A stretch of DNA of 22,473 nt from CAZHGD01 sp964531735 (lineage in GTDB: Bacteria; Armatimonadota; UBA10988): the NCBI GenBank assembly GCA_964531735.1, contig CAZHGD010000124.1, positions 1 to 22,473 of the forward strand, written 5' to 3'. The translations under genes and the position numbers were made by a program. Under the pieces are notes generated by a model. It was given only the letters and a program-made list of their open reading frames with translations, was not told the DNA's origin and did not search any database. Positions 6,715-16,476 of this stretch are shown here, piece after piece; position 1 is the first letter of the stretch; each line of letters opens with the position of its first letter.

Positions 6715-7897
6715 CGCGGTCCCGGTGGCCGCGTTGGTGGCCCACCTCGGCGCGGTGATCCGGGCCGACGAGGTGCTGGCCGACGTCAGCGTCAGCGGGG
6801 AGCTGAGCAACTACCGCATCTACGCCTCGGGGCACCACTACTTCACGCTGAAGGATGCCGCCGCCGAGATGCGTTGCGTGATGTTCCGCGGCGACGCGCA
6901 GCGGCTGCGCTTCGAGCCGGGCGACGGCCAGGCGGTGATTGCGCGCGGCCGGGTGGACGTGTACGAGAAGCGCGGCGAGGTGCAGCTCTACGTCCGCGCG
7001 ATGAGCCACGACGGTCTGGGTGGCCTGTACCAGGCGTTCGAGCGCCTGCGGCAGCGCCTCGAGGCCGAAGGGCTGTTCGCCACCGAGCGCAAGCGGAGCT
7101 GGCCGCGCTACCCGCGCCGAGTGGCGGTGATCACCTCGCCGAGCGGGGCGGCGGTCCGTGATATGATACGGGTGTTGCGGCAGCGGTGGCCAGCGGTCCG
7201 GATCCTGTTCCACGAGGCGGTGGTGCAGGGCGAGGAGGCCGCGCCGAGCCTGGTGCGGGCCCTGACGCGGGTCAACCAGGTGCCCGACGTCGACCTGATC
7301 CTGTTCGGGCGGGGCGGCGGCAGCATGGAGGACCTGTGGGCCTTCAACGAGGAGCCGGTGGCGCGCGCGGTGGCGGCGAGCCGGATCCCGGTGATTTCGG
7401 CGGTCGGTCATGAGACCGACTTCACCATCAGCGACTTTGTGGCCGACGCGCGCGCGGCCACCCCGACCCACGCGGCGCAGCTGGCGGTGCCCGACGTGGG
7501 CGAGGTGGCCCGGCACCTGGCGCAGTTGTCCGGCCGGCTGGCCGGTTCGCTGCGGCGGCGTGTGGAGCACGGTCGCGCGGCGCTGGAAGCCCTGGCGCGC
7601 CGGCGGGTGCTGACGGCGCCCGAGGCCTATCTGGAGCAGCGCGCGCAGCGCCTGGACGAGCTGGGCGAGCGCCTGCCGCGGGCCGCGCAGCGGCGGTGGC
7701 AGCAGGCCGAACAGCGGCTCGAGACGATGAGCCGGGCGCTGACGGCGCTCGATCCGACCGCGGTCCTGCAGCGCGGCTACGCGATTCTGACGCGCGACAG
7801 CGATGGCCAGGCGGTGCGGCAGCCGGCCGATCTGCCGCCGGGCGAACGGGCCACGGCGTTGGTGGCTGGTGGGTCGTTGACCATCGAGGCCGTCTGA
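6683..7897 (+). CDS. xseA: Exodeoxyribonuclease VII large subunit
   Basis: Large subunit of ExoVII, which degrades single-stranded DNA processively from either end with XseB; acts in mismatch and damage repair. The 404-residue protein has an N-terminal OB fold (VSGELSNYR..ASGHHYFTLKD, residues 38-58), the nuclease core VAVITSPSGAAVRDM (147-161), DLILFGRGGGSMEDLWAFN (204-222), ISAVGHETDFTISDFVADAR (238-257) and ATPTHAAQLAVP, then a long coiled coil (about 275-365) and the ALDPTAVLQRGYAIL tail. The GTG start at 6683 lies inside nusB (32-nt overlap); a later GTG near 6725 would also keep the OB fold, so the first residues are uncertain. It is a little shorter than the 450-residue E. coli protein, mostly in the coiled coil. 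Confidence 0.95.
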   Translation: MSEWTAASRSDAVPVAALVAHLGAVIRADEVLADVSVSGELSNYRIYASGHHYFTLKDAAAEMRCVMFRGDAQRLRFEPGDGQAVIARGRVDVYEKRGEVQLYVRAMSHDGLGGLYQAFERLRQRLEAEGLFATERKRSWPRYPRRVAVITSPSGAAVRDMIRVLRQRWPAVRILFHEAVVQGEEAAPSLVRALTRVNQVPDVDLILFGRGGGSMEDLWAFNEEPVARAVAASRIPVISAVGHETDFTISDFVADARAATPTHAAQLAVPDVGEVARHLAQLSGRLAGSLRRRVEHGRAALEALARRRVLTAPEAYLEQRAQRLDELGERLPRAAQRRWQQAEQRLETMSRALTALDPTAVLQRGYAILTRDSDGQAVRQPADLPPGERATALVAGGSLTIEAV

Positions 7898-7914
7898 GGC
7901 GAGCGAGGTGAGCA

Positions 7915-8175
7915 ATGGACAAGCTGGCGCTGACCGACGAGCAACTCGCCGAGTTGGGCTTCGAGGCGGCCCAAGAGCAGCTCGAAGAGGTGGTGACGCG
8001 GCTCGAAAGCGGCCAACTACCGCTGGAGGAGGCGCTGGCGCTGTATCAGCTCGGGGTGCGGCTGCGCGACCACTGCCGCACGCGGCTGGCGGCGGCCGAG
8101 GCGCTGCTGGAGCGGCTGCAGGAAGCTCCCGACGGGTCGCTCGAAGTGATTGAGACCGACGAGGCGGAACTGTGA
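7915..8175 (+). CDS. xseB: Exodeoxyribonuclease VII small subunit
   Basis: Encodes 86 residues forming the helical hairpin that coats the coiled coil of XseA. The family signature is clear: FEAAQEQLEEVVTRLESGQL (residues 17-36), then PLEEALALYQLGVRLRDHCR and a C-terminal amphipathic helix (LAAAEALLERLQ). The start is supported by GAGGTGAG at 7905-7912 just upstream of the ATG. It lies 17 bp after xseA and its stop codon overlaps the start of ispA, so the three genes are co-transcribed. Confidence 0.95.
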   Translation: MDKLALTDEQLAELGFEAAQEQLEEVVTRLESGQLPLEEALALYQLGVRLRDHCRTRLAAAEALLERLQEAPDGSLEVIETDEAEL

Positions 8176-9065
8176 TGGTGGTGGAACAGCATCTCGCGGC
8201 CCGAGCCGAACTGGTGGAGGAGGCGCTGGACCGCTGGTTGCCGGCGGCCACGGAGCCCCCCGGCATCCTGCACGAGGCGATGCGCTACAGCCTGCAGGCC
8301 GGCGGCAAGCGGCTGCGGCCGGCGCTGGTCCTGGATGCCTGCGCCGCGGTGGGCGGTGATCCGCTCCGCGCGCTGCCCACGGCCTGCGCGTTCGAGTGTG
8401 TCCACACCTACTCGCTGATTCACGACGACCTGCCGTGCATGGACGATGACGACCTGCGGCGCGGGCGGCCATCGTGTCACAAGCAGTTCGACGAAGCCAC
8501 CGCGCTACTGGCCGGCGACGCGCTGCTGACGCTGGCGTTTGCGCTGGTGGCGGCCAACGCCGACGAGCCGGGCGTCACCGCGTCGCAGGTGGTGCGCGTG
8601 GCCGCCGAGTTGGCGGCGGCGGCGGGCGCACCAGGCATGGTGGGCGGGCAGGTGCTCGACTTGGCCGCGGAGGGCACGCAGCCGACCGAACCGGTGGTGG
8701 AGGCGATTCACCGGCGCAAGACCATGGCGCTGCTGCGTGGCAGCCTGCGCTGCGGCGCGATTCTCGGCGGCGCCGACGATCCGAGGGTCGACGCGCTCAG
8801 CCGCTACGGCGAGGGGCTCGGACTGGCGTTCCAGATTGTCGACGACATCCTGGACATCGTGGGCGACGAGGCCAAGCTGGGCAAGCCGGTGGGCAGCGAT
8901 GTGGGCCTCGACAAGGCGACCTACCCGGCGGTGCTCGGCCTGGACGCCTCGCGACGGAAGGCCCACGATCTGATTGAGACGGCGCTGGCGGCCCTGAGCG
9001 GACTGGGCGACGCGGCGGAGCCGTTGCGGGCGCTGGCCGTGTTCGTGGAGCAACGGCAGTGGTGA
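8175..9065 (+). CDS. ispA: Polyprenyl (farnesyl/geranylgeranyl) diphosphate synthase
   Basis: Head-to-tail prenyltransferase condensing isopentenyl diphosphate with allylic diphosphates to C15 or C20 products. The 296-residue all-helical protein shows AGGKRLRPALVLDA, the first aspartate-rich motif DDLPCMDDDD (starting at D84) followed by RRGRPSCHKQFDEATA, GDALLTLAF, GGQVLDLAAEG, HRRKTMALL, and the second motif DDILDIVGD (D223) with GKPVGSDVGLDKATYP. The insertion between Asp pairs in the first motif is the type usual for bacterial farnesyl diphosphate synthases. The ATG at 8175 overlaps the xseB stop (TGATG); a GTG at 8172 with GAGG 7 nt upstream is the alternative start. It lies next to dxs, as in many bacteria, linking isoprenoid precursor synthesis and chain elongation. 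Chain length cannot be decided from sequence by eye. Confidence 0.93.
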   Translation: MVVEQHLAARAELVEEALDRWLPAATEPPGILHEAMRYSLQAGGKRLRPALVLDACAAVGGDPLRALPTACAFECVHTYSLIHDDLPCMDDDDLRRGRPSCHKQFDEATALLAGDALLTLAFALVAANADEPGVTASQVVRVAAELAAAAGAPGMVGGQVLDLAAEGTQPTEPVVEAIHRRKTMALLRGSLRCGAILGGADDPRVDALSRYGEGLGLAFQIVDDILDIVGDEAKLGKPVGSDVGLDKATYPAVLGLDASRRKAHDLIETALAALSGLGDAAEPLRALAVFVEQRQW

Positions 9066-9074
9066 CGCGCGCCG

Positions 9075-9090
9075 GCGGGCGAGTGCCCGC
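9075..9090 (+). other. Small intercistronic hairpin between ispA and dxs
   Basis: GCGGGC (9075-9080), loop GAGT, GCCCGC (9085-9090) form a perfect 6-bp GC stem in the 43-bp ispA-dxs spacer, 8 nt before the dxs Shine-Dalgarno AGGAG (9099-9103). There is no T-tract, so it is not a typical terminator. It could mark an mRNA processing site or simply separate translation of the two genes. Confidence 0.35.
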
Positions 9091-9108
9091 GGGCCGATAG
9101 GAGCAAGT

Positions 9109-11019
9109 ATGGGCCGGACACCCAAGCCGCTTCTGGACAGCCTCCAGGGGCCGGCCGACCTCAAACGTCTCACGCCGGCGCAGTTGGCGCAGTTATGCGC
9201 CGAAGTGCGTGAGGACCTGATCGAAGTCATTCGCGAACTGCCGTGCGGTGGCCATTTCGGGGCCAACCTGGGCACGGTCGAGTTGAGCGTGGTGCTGCAC
9301 TCCCTGCTCGACTCGCCGAAGGACAAGCTGATCTGGGACGTCGGCCACCAGTCCTACCCGCACAAGATGCTCACCGGCCGCGCCGCGCAGATGAGCACCA
9401 TTCGGCAGACGAACGGTCTGGCGCCGTTCTGCAAGACCGCCGAGAGCGAGCACGACGCCTTCGGCGCCGGCCATGGCGGCACGTCCATCAGCGCCGCCGT
9501 CGGCTTCGCGCTGGCGCGCGACCTGGCCGGCGACGACTACCAGGTGGTGGCGGTGATCGGTGACGGCTCGCTCACCGCGGGCATGTCGTTCGAGGGGCTG
9601 AACCACGCCGGTGACCTCGACACACCGCTGATCGTGGTGGTCAACGACAACGGCATGGGCATTTCGCCCAACGTCGGTGCGCTGAGCAACTACCTGACGC
9701 AGATCCGCGTCGGCACCGGCTACACCTGGCTCAAAGACCGCGTCGAAGGTCTGCTGCACAAGCTGCCGCTCGGCGACGAGGTGCTTGGCGGCCTGGAGCG
9801 CGTCGACGCCTCGTTGCGGCACGCGATGTTGCCGAGTATCTACTTCGAGGACCTCGGCTTCGAGTACCTCGGGCCCATCGACGGCCACGACCTGGAAGCG
9901 CTGCTGCGGACGTTCCGCTACGCGATGAAGCGCCGGCGGCCGGTGGTGGTGCACCTGATGACCCAGAAGGGCAAGGGCTTCCCCGCCGCCGAAGCCGACC
10001 CGGGCAAGATGCACGCGGTGAAGGGCACGGCGAAGGGCCCGAAGATCCCCGCCTACACCGACATCTTCAGCGAGATGTTCGACACGCTCGCCGAGCGCGA
10101 TCCGCGCGTGGTCGGCATCGCCGCGGCGATGCTCGACGGCACCGGCCTGGCGAAGCTGAAGGACCGGTACCCCGACCGGATCATCGACGTCGGCATGGCC
10201 GAGCAGCACGCGGTGACTCTGTCGGCGCCGTTGGCCATGGCCGGGCAGCGGCCGATTGTGGCCATCTACTCGACCTTTCTGCAGCGGGCCTACGACCAGA
10301 TCCTGCACGACGTGGCGATCCACAACGCGCCGGTCATCTTCTGTCTCGACCGCGCCGGCTGTGTGGGCAACGACGGGCCGACCCATCATGGCCTGTACGA
10401 TCTGGCCTACCTGCGGCACATCCCGAACCTGGTGGTAATGGCGCCGAAGGACGAGAACGAACTGCGCCACATGATGCACACGGCGCTGGAGCACACCGAC
10501 GGCCCGGCGGCGTCGCCGGTGGCGATTCGCTACCCGCGCGATGCCATCTGCCAACTGCCGGTGCCGGCCGAGTTCGAGACGTTGCCCATCGGCCGCGGCG
10601 AGATCCTGCGCGAGGGCGAAGCCACGGCGGTGCTCGGCATTGGCGTCATGGCCACACTGGCCGACCGGGCTGCGGAGGAGTTGGCCGGTGAGGGCGTGGC
10701 CATCACGGTGGCCAATGCCCGGTTCGTCAAGCCGCTGGACCGCGCGTTGGTGCTGGATCTGGCGCGGCGGCACGAGCGGCTGATCACCGTCGAGGACCAC
10801 GCGGTGGTCGGCGGCTTCGGCACCGCGGTGGCGGAGGTGCTGGCCGAGTCGGACGTGTCGTGCCGCCTGTACCGGCTGGGCGTGCCGGACCTGTTCGTCG
10901 AGCATGGCGACCGGGCCGACCAGCTTCACTGGTACGGTCTGGACCCCGCCGGGCTGGTCGAGCGCTTCCGGGCGATACACCAGGGCCAGGTGACCGGCGA
11001 GCTGAAGCTGGTGGGATAG
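9109..11019 (+). CDS. dxs: 1-deoxy-D-xylulose-5-phosphate synthase
   Basis: Thiamine-diphosphate enzyme joining pyruvate and glyceraldehyde 3-phosphate, the first step of the MEP isoprenoid pathway. The 636-residue protein is full length. Motifs: DVGHQSYPHKMLTGR, ESEHDAFGAGHGGTSIS, the ThDP/Mg site GDGSLTAG (from G151) to NDN (N179-N181) in NDNGMGISPNVGALS, EYLGPIDGHD, the transketolase pyrimidine domain DVGMAEQHAVTL (catalytic Glu365), STFLQRAYDQ, LDRAGCVGNDGPTHHG and the C-terminal transketolase domain. Compared with E. coli, GHSSTSIS reads GHGGTSIS and NDNEMSIS reads NDNGMGIS; the second type is also known in other phyla. Start supported by AGGAG at 9099-9103, 5 nt before the ATG. It follows ispA by 43 bp. 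Confidence 0.97.
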   Translation: MGRTPKPLLDSLQGPADLKRLTPAQLAQLCAEVREDLIEVIRELPCGGHFGANLGTVELSVVLHSLLDSPKDKLIWDVGHQSYPHKMLTGRAAQMSTIRQTNGLAPFCKTAESEHDAFGAGHGGTSISAAVGFALARDLAGDDYQVVAVIGDGSLTAGMSFEGLNHAGDLDTPLIVVVNDNGMGISPNVGALSNYLTQIRVGTGYTWLKDRVEGLLHKLPLGDEVLGGLERVDASLRHAMLPSIYFEDLGFEYLGPIDGHDLEALLRTFRYAMKRRRPVVVHLMTQKGKGFPAAEADPGKMHAVKGTAKGPKIPAYTDIFSEMFDTLAERDPRVVGIAAAMLDGTGLAKLKDRYPDRIIDVGMAEQHAVTLSAPLAMAGQRPIVAIYSTFLQRAYDQILHDVAIHNAPVIFCLDRAGCVGNDGPTHHGLYDLAYLRHIPNLVVMAPKDENELRHMMHTALEHTDGPAASPVAIRYPRDAICQLPVPAEFETLPIGRGEILREGEATAVLGIGVMATLADRAAEELAGEGVAITVANARFVKPLDRALVLDLARRHERLITVEDHAVVGGFGTAVAEVLAESDVSCRLYRLGVPDLFVEHGDRADQLHWYGLDPAGLVERFRAIHQGQVTGELKLVG

Positions 11020-11101
11020 GAAAGCGAATTTGCGGGCCGGCAGGAACCCCGGTCCGCACGGCGAAGGGGCGGAGCAGGCCGAGTCGAGCGAGGTGGTAAC
11101 G

Positions 11102-12567
11102 ATGCGGACACGTTTGGGACGGGCGATGCTGGTCGCGTTGGCCGTGCTGCTGCCGGCGGCGCTGATGGCCGCCGAGAACACCGCGGCGCGCTACAACAAA
11201 GGCGTCAAGCTGTACCAGGACGGTAAGCTGACCGAAGCGGCGACCGAGTTCGAGGCGGTGCTGACGGCCGACCCGAAAGACAGCACCACCATGGTCTGGC
11301 TGGCGGTCATCGCACTGCGCCAGGACAATGCCACCCGCGCCATCGAGTTGCTGGAGAAGGCGGTCGCCATCAAGCCCGACGACGGTCTGGCCTTGAACAA
11401 CCTGGGCAACGCCTATCTGGCCAAGGGCGACCTCGACAAGGCCATTGCCGCCTACCGCCGGGCCATCGAGATCAACGCCACGCACGCCGATGCCCACTAC
11501 AACCTGGGCATCGCGCTGGCGCGTAAGGGCGATTTGGACGGCGCCATCACGGCCTACCGCCAGGCGATCAAGCAGGCGCCGAACGTGGCCGAGTACCACA
11601 ACAACCTGGCCAACGCGCTGAAGGCCAAGGGCGCGCTGCCCGAGGCCCTGGCCGCCTACAAGGCGGCGCGCGAGCGCCGGCCCGACGAAGTGACCTTCAT
11701 GGTCAACTACGGTCTGGCCCTGTGGGACGCGGGCAAGGTGGTCGAGGCGCTGGCCGAGTTCGAGGCGGCGGTGGGCAAGCAGGTGGACAACTTCACCGCG
11801 CAGCTCTACCGCGGCATGGCCTACCTGAAGACGAACCGCAACGTCGAAGCGGTGCAGGCGCTGGAGAACGCGGTTCGGCTCAATCCCAATGACTTCGCAG
11901 CACAGTTCAACCTTGGTCTGGCGTACGGTCGCCTGGGCCAGGAGGAGTACCTGCGCAAGTCGTTGACCTGCTACGAAGCGGCGCTGAAGCTGAAGCCGGG
12001 CGAGGTGAACGCGCTGAACAACCTCGGCTGGGTCTACTTCCGGCTGAACGACCTGGCGAAGGCCGAGGAGTACTTCAAGCAGGCGGTGGCGGCGTCGCCG
12101 AACTTCGTGCTGGCGCACAGCAACCTGGGCGTGCTGTACATGCGCCAGAAGGACAACGTCAAGGCCGAGGCGGCCTGGGCGCGGGTGACCGCCGCTGAGG
12201 ACAACAACGTCAACGCCTGGGTGCAGCTTGGCGAGGCGCGCTACGCGCTGGAGAAGTGGGCCGAGGCGCAGACGGCCTTCGAGAAGGCGATCAAGCTCGG
12301 CAGCAAGGACCCGGAAGTCTTCAACAAGATGGGTCTGATCCACGAGAAGAACGGCGAGCTGGAACAGGCCGAGAAGATGCTCCGCCGGGCGATTGAGCTC
12401 GATCCGAAGTACGCGATTGCCTACAACAACCTGGGCGTGGTCCTCGAGAAGCTGAACAAGCTGGAAGAGGCCAAGAAGATGTACGCCAAGGCGTTGGAAC
12501 TGGATCCGAAGTACGAGCACGCCCGGTTCAACCTGGGCCGGCTGCAGGGCACCGGCCAGGGCAACGG

Positions 12568-12571
<4 letters not shown>
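11102..12571 (+). CDS. Exported tetratricopeptide-repeat protein (about 13 TPRs)
   Basis: Encodes 489 residues. A Sec signal peptide (MRTRLGRAMLVALAVLLPAA then LMA, cleavage likely near residues 23-24) leads into tandem 34-residue TPRs from about residue 28 to 475. Each has the W/N-L-G-x8-A-x3-F/Y-x2-A-x4-P pattern, for example NNLGNAYLAKGDLDKAIAAY and NNLGVVLEKLNKLEEAKKMY; one repeat near residue 275 is about three residues longer. There is no catalytic domain, so it is probably a periplasmic or envelope scaffold; the partner is unknown. The ATG at 11102 is chosen because it starts the signal peptide and has GAGGTGG 5 nt upstream; the longer frame from 11030 has no signal features. The stop overlaps the nadK start (ATGA). 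Confidence 0.92.
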
Positions 12572-13437
<866 letters not shown>

Positions 13438-13438
13438 G

Positions 13439-15160
13439 ATGCTGGCCGAGGTCGACATCGCCGACTTCGCGATCATCCGAGAAGCCCGTGTGGAACTCGG
13501 GCCGGGCCTGTGCGTGCTGACCGGCGAGACCGGGGCCGGCAAGAGCATCATCATCGATGCCATCGGCGCGCTGCTGGGCGAGCGCACCGGGCCGGAGGTG
13601 ATCCGCGCCGGGGCCGAAGCGGCGCGGCTCAGCGCGCTGTTCGACCTGACCGATGCGCCGGCGGCTACCGAGCGTCTCGCCGAACTGGGCTGGCCGGCCG
13701 AGCCCGACGGCAGTTGCCTGATCACCCGCGAGATCACCGCTGGGGGGCGCAACCGGTGCAGCCTCAACGGCCGCACCGTGACCGTCGGCATGTTGCGGCG
13801 CCTGGGCGAAGTACTGCTCGACATCCACGGGCAGCACGAGCACCAATCGCTGTTGCGTGTGGCCACGCACCTGCAGTTGCTCGACGCGGCCGGCGGCGCG
13901 GCCATCGAGGCTCTGCGGAGCGCCTACCGCGCCACGTACGACCGGTGGCAGGCGGTGGGCGAGGAGTTGGCGCACCTGCGTGACGACGAGGGCGCCCTGG
14001 CGCGACGGGCGGACATGCTGCGCTTCCAGGTGGACGAGATCGACGCGGCGCGGCTGGTTCCGGGCGAGGAAGAAGAGCTGCGCACCGAGCGCAATCGACT
14101 GCAGCACGCCGAGCGCCTGGTGGCGGCCGCGGCTGCGGCCTACGGTGCGCTGGCCGAATCGGAGGAGGCGCCGCCCGCGGCCACGCGCGTCGCCGACGCC
14201 TTGGCCCAGGTGCGCGACATGGCCCGCTTCGATGCGTCGCTGGCGCCGCTGGCGGCGGACCTCGAAGCGGCCCTGGCCACCGTGCAGGAGGCGGCGCGCA
14301 CGCTGTCCGGCTATGCCGACGACATTGACGCCGATCCGCACCGGCTGGACGAGGCCGAACAGCGCTTGGACCAGATCGAGCGGTTGCGCCGCAAGTACGG
14401 TGAGACCGTCGCGGACATGCTGGCCTTCGGCGAGCGGGCGCGTGAGGAGCTGGACTCGCTCGACGGTCTGGACGAGCGGGTGGCCGCGCTGGAGCGGCAG
14501 CGGGCGGCGCTCGAAGTCGCCCTGGCCGCGCAGGCCACGGCGCTGAGTGAGGGGCGGGCGGTGGCCGGCGAGGCCATGACGCAGGGCGTGGTGGACCACC
14601 TGGCCGATCTGGGCATGGCGCGGGCGCACTTCGCGGTGGCGCTGACGCGCCGGCCGCCGGGCGACGGACTCGCCTTGCGCGTGGGTCAGGTCGAGGTCGG
14701 CGCCGGGCCCGATGGCATCGATCGGGCCGAGTTGCTGTTCTCGGCCAACCCGAGCGAGCCGCCGCGGGCCCTGGCGCGCATCGCCAGCGGTGGCGAGGTG
14801 TCGCGCGTCATGTTGGCCCTCAAGTCGCAGTTGGCCGCGGCCGATCAGATCCCCACCATGGTGTTCGACGAGATCGACGTCGGCATCGGCGGCGTGACGA
14901 TCCACGACGTGGCGCGGAAGATGGCCGCCCTGGCCGCTCGCCATCAGGTCATCTGCATCACGCACCACGCGCCGATCGCGGCCTGGGCCGACGTACACCA
15001 GGTGATCGAGAAGGCACCAGGTGACGACAGTACCCTGGTTGTGGTACACCGGTTGGAGGGTGAGCAGCGGGTCCACGAACTGGCGCGCATGTTGGGCAAA
15101 CATCCGCCGACAGCGGCGACGCTGGCAATGGCGCGGGAGCTGATGGCTGCGGTGCACTGA
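13439..15160 (+). CDS. recN: DNA repair protein RecN (SMC-like ATPase)
   Basis: SMC-like protein acting early in double-strand break repair. The 573-residue protein has the standard RecN layout: MLAEVDIADFAIIREARVEL, Walker A GETGAGKS (29-36), the linker LLDIHGQHEHQSLL, a long coiled coil with a globular middle (about 155-365), then the ABC signature LARIASGGEVSRVMLALK (about 444-461), Walker B TMVFDEIDVGIGG (about 473-485) and the His-switch region HQVICITHHAPIAA. The canonical Q in ITHLPQVAA is replaced by A-P-I (ITHHAPIAA), a small variation. It starts 1 nt after the nadK stop and has no strong Shine-Dalgarno of its own, which suggests coupling. Length fits the family. Confidence 0.96.
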   Translation: MLAEVDIADFAIIREARVELGPGLCVLTGETGAGKSIIIDAIGALLGERTGPEVIRAGAEAARLSALFDLTDAPAATERLAELGWPAEPDGSCLITREITAGGRNRCSLNGRTVTVGMLRRLGEVLLDIHGQHEHQSLLRVATHLQLLDAAGGAAIEALRSAYRATYDRWQAVGEELAHLRDDEGALARRADMLRFQVDEIDAARLVPGEEEELRTERNRLQHAERLVAAAAAAYGALAESEEAPPAATRVADALAQVRDMARFDASLAPLAADLEAALATVQEAARTLSGYADDIDADPHRLDEAEQRLDQIERLRRKYGETVADMLAFGERAREELDSLDGLDERVAALERQRAALEVALAAQATALSEGRAVAGEAMTQGVVDHLADLGMARAHFAVALTRRPPGDGLALRVGQVEVGAGPDGIDRAELLFSANPSEPPRALARIASGGEVSRVMLALKSQLAAADQIPTMVFDEIDVGIGGVTIHDVARKMAALAARHQVICITHHAPIAAWADVHQVIEKAPGDDSTLVVVHRLEGEQRVHELARMLGKHPPTAATLAMARELMAAVH

Positions 15161-15168
15161 GGTCGACG

Positions 15169-16296
15169 ATGCACGTCTTGCTCGACGCGCGGACAATCCT
15201 GGGCCCGATGACCGGCGACCGGACCTACTGGCTCGGTCTACTCAGCGCCTTGCCCGATGTCGCTCCGCACCATCACTTCACCGCGGCGCTGACCGAGCCC
15301 CCTCCGGCGGGTCTGCTGCCGGAGCGGCCGAACCTCGACTGCGTCATCGAACCGTCGCCGGGTGGTCGGTTGTGGACCGCGGTGGCGCTGCCGCGGCTGG
15401 CGCGCGACCTGGGCGTGGACCTGGTGCACCTGCAGTACGTGGGTCCGCCGTGGCTGTCCTGCCCTTTTGTGACGACGGTTCACGACTGCTCGTTTGAGCT
15501 GTTCCCGCGCACGTTTGCGCGCAAGGACCGATTCTGGCTGCGGACGCTGGTGCCCTACACGGTGCGCCGCGCGGCCGCGGTGGTCGGCGTCTCCGAGACC
15601 ACGCGGCAGGACTTGCTGCGTCTGTACGGGCTACGGCCGGACCGCGTGTTCGCGGCGCCCAACGGCATCAGCCCGGCCTACCGGCGGGCCACCAGCGACG
15701 AGGTCCACCGGGTGCGCGCGGCCTACAACCTGCCCGCGGAGTACTTGCTGAGCGTGGGCGTGCTGCAGCCGCGCAAGAACCTGCCTGGCCTGATCAGCGC
15801 CTATGCCGCGGCCCGGCGCCAGCACGGCGTCGAGATGCCGTTGGTCGTGGCCGGCAAGAAGGGCTGGCTCTACGACGACATCTTCCGCCTGGTCGACTCG
15901 CTGGGGGTGGGCGACCACGTGCGGTTCATCGGCTATGTGCCCGACGCCTACCTGGTGCCGCTGTACAGCGGGGCCACGCTGATGCTCTACCCGTCGCTCT
16001 ACGAGGGTTTCGGCCTGCCGCCGCTGGAAGCGATGGCCTGCGGCACCGCCGCAGTGGTGTCGGACACGCCGGCGCTGGTCGAAGTGACCGGCGAGGCCGC
16101 CCCGCACCTGCCGGCCAACGACGCGGACGCCTGGGCCGGCGCGGTGGCACGGCTGCTGTCCGACGACACCGAGCGGGCCCGTCTGAGCGAACTGGGACCG
16201 CCGCAGGCCGCCCGGTTCACCTGGGAACGCTCGGCCGAGGCGCACCTGGCCGCGTATGCGTACGCGGTGGAGGGCGTCGCCGCGCCGGAGGCGTAG
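15169..16296 (+). CDS. GT4-family glycosyltransferase
   Basis: A 375-residue GT-B glycosyltransferase transferring a sugar from a nucleotide-sugar donor, retaining mechanism. The N-terminal acceptor domain (1-170) includes DLVHLQYVGPP and TVHDCSFELFP. The C-terminal donor domain begins near YLLSVGVLQPRKNLPGLI, then VRFIGYVPDAYLVPLYSGA and the E-x7-E motif EGFGLPPLEAMACGTAAVV (Glu279 and Glu287). Acceptor and donor cannot be told; cell-envelope or exopolysaccharide synthesis is plausible given kdsB upstream. It starts 8 bp after recN. The last 55 bp and its stop codon are exactly duplicated after the run of N, so the C-terminus appears complete. Confidence 0.92.
   Translation: MHVLLDARTILGPMTGDRTYWLGLLSALPDVAPHHHFTAALTEPPPAGLLPERPNLDCVIEPSPGGRLWTAVALPRLARDLGVDLVHLQYVGPPWLSCPFVTTVHDCSFELFPRTFARKDRFWLRTLVPYTVRRAAAVVGVSETTRQDLLRLYGLRPDRVFAAPNGISPAYRRATSDEVHRVRAAYNLPAEYLLSVGVLQPRKNLPGLISAYAAARRQHGVEMPLVVAGKKGWLYDDIFRLVDSLGVGDHVRFIGYVPDAYLVPLYSGATLMLYPSLYEGFGLPPLEAMACGTAAVVSDTPALVEVTGEAAPHLPANDADAWAGAVARLLSDDTERARLSELGPPQAARFTWERSAEAHLAAYAYAVEGVAAPEA
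16242..16296 (+). repeat. 55-bp direct repeat, left copy (3' end of the glycosyltransferase gene)
   Basis: This 55-bp stretch, ending in the glycosyltransferase stop codon and directly touching the run of N, is identical base for base to 16397-16451 on the other side of the gap. The match stops exactly at the gap edges, which is what two overlapping contig ends look like when a scaffolder joins them without merging. Confidence 0.95.
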
Positions 16297-16396
16297 NNNN
16301 NNNNNNNNNNNNNNNNNNNNNNNNNNNNNNNNNNNNNNNNNNNNNNNNNNNNNNNNNNNNNNNNNNNNNNNNNNNNNNNNNNNNNNNNNNNNNNNN
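16297..16396. other. Scaffold gap of exactly 100 N
   Basis: Exactly 100 ambiguous bases, the size many scaffolders use for a gap of unknown length. Because both flanks carry the same 55-bp sequence, the true gap is probably negative: the contigs overlap and nothing is missing. If so, the glycosyltransferase stop lies only 25 bp before the DUF4258-type gene. Confidence 0.95.
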
Positions 16397-16451
16397 GCAC
16401 CTGGCCGCGTATGCGTACGCGGTGGAGGGCGTCGCCGCGCCGGAGGCGTAG
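16397..16451 (+). repeat. 55-bp direct repeat, right copy
   Basis: Exact copy of 16242-16296, starting at the first base after the N run. It re-encodes the final residues of the glycosyltransferase (HLAAYAYAVEGVAAPEA) and its TAG stop. It is most likely the same genomic bases shown twice, not a biological duplication. Confidence 0.95.
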
Positions 16452-16476
16452 GGACCAGCGGCCGCAGGATCACGAC

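Noticed and set aside
7162..7167. TATGAT inside xseA as an internal promoter -10
   Set aside because: It encodes part of the conserved AVRDMIRVLRQRWP motif and there is no -35-like sequence at 16-18 bp upstream.
9400..9700. Altered Dxs motifs (GHGGTSIS, NDNGMGIS) as a sign of a different enzyme
   Set aside because: ThDP-binding and catalytic residues are intact, length is normal and NDNGM-type variants are known in Dxs of other phyla, so lineage variation is sufficient.
9193..11181. Long open frame on the minus strand, 662 codons, opposite dxs
   Set aside because: It is a shadow of the clear dxs frame in GC-rich DNA; the translation is His/Gln/Arg/Val-rich with no motif. The same applies to minus-strand frames at 486-1433, 1858-3033, 6644-8266, 10784-12520, 13097-15196 and to the plus-strand frame at 19135-20547.
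16242..16451. 55-bp direct repeats as target-site duplication of a mobile element in the gap
   Set aside because: The repeats touch the N run exactly on both sides and include coding sequence to the stop codon; 55 bp is far too long for a usual target duplication, and a contig overlap explains it fully.
16411..16476. Upstream ATG giving the DUF4258-type gene a 22-residue extension
   Set aside because: The extension is the out-of-frame reading of the duplicated glycosyltransferase tail (Arg-rich, no homology), and the TTG at 16477 has its own AGGA Shine-Dalgarno.
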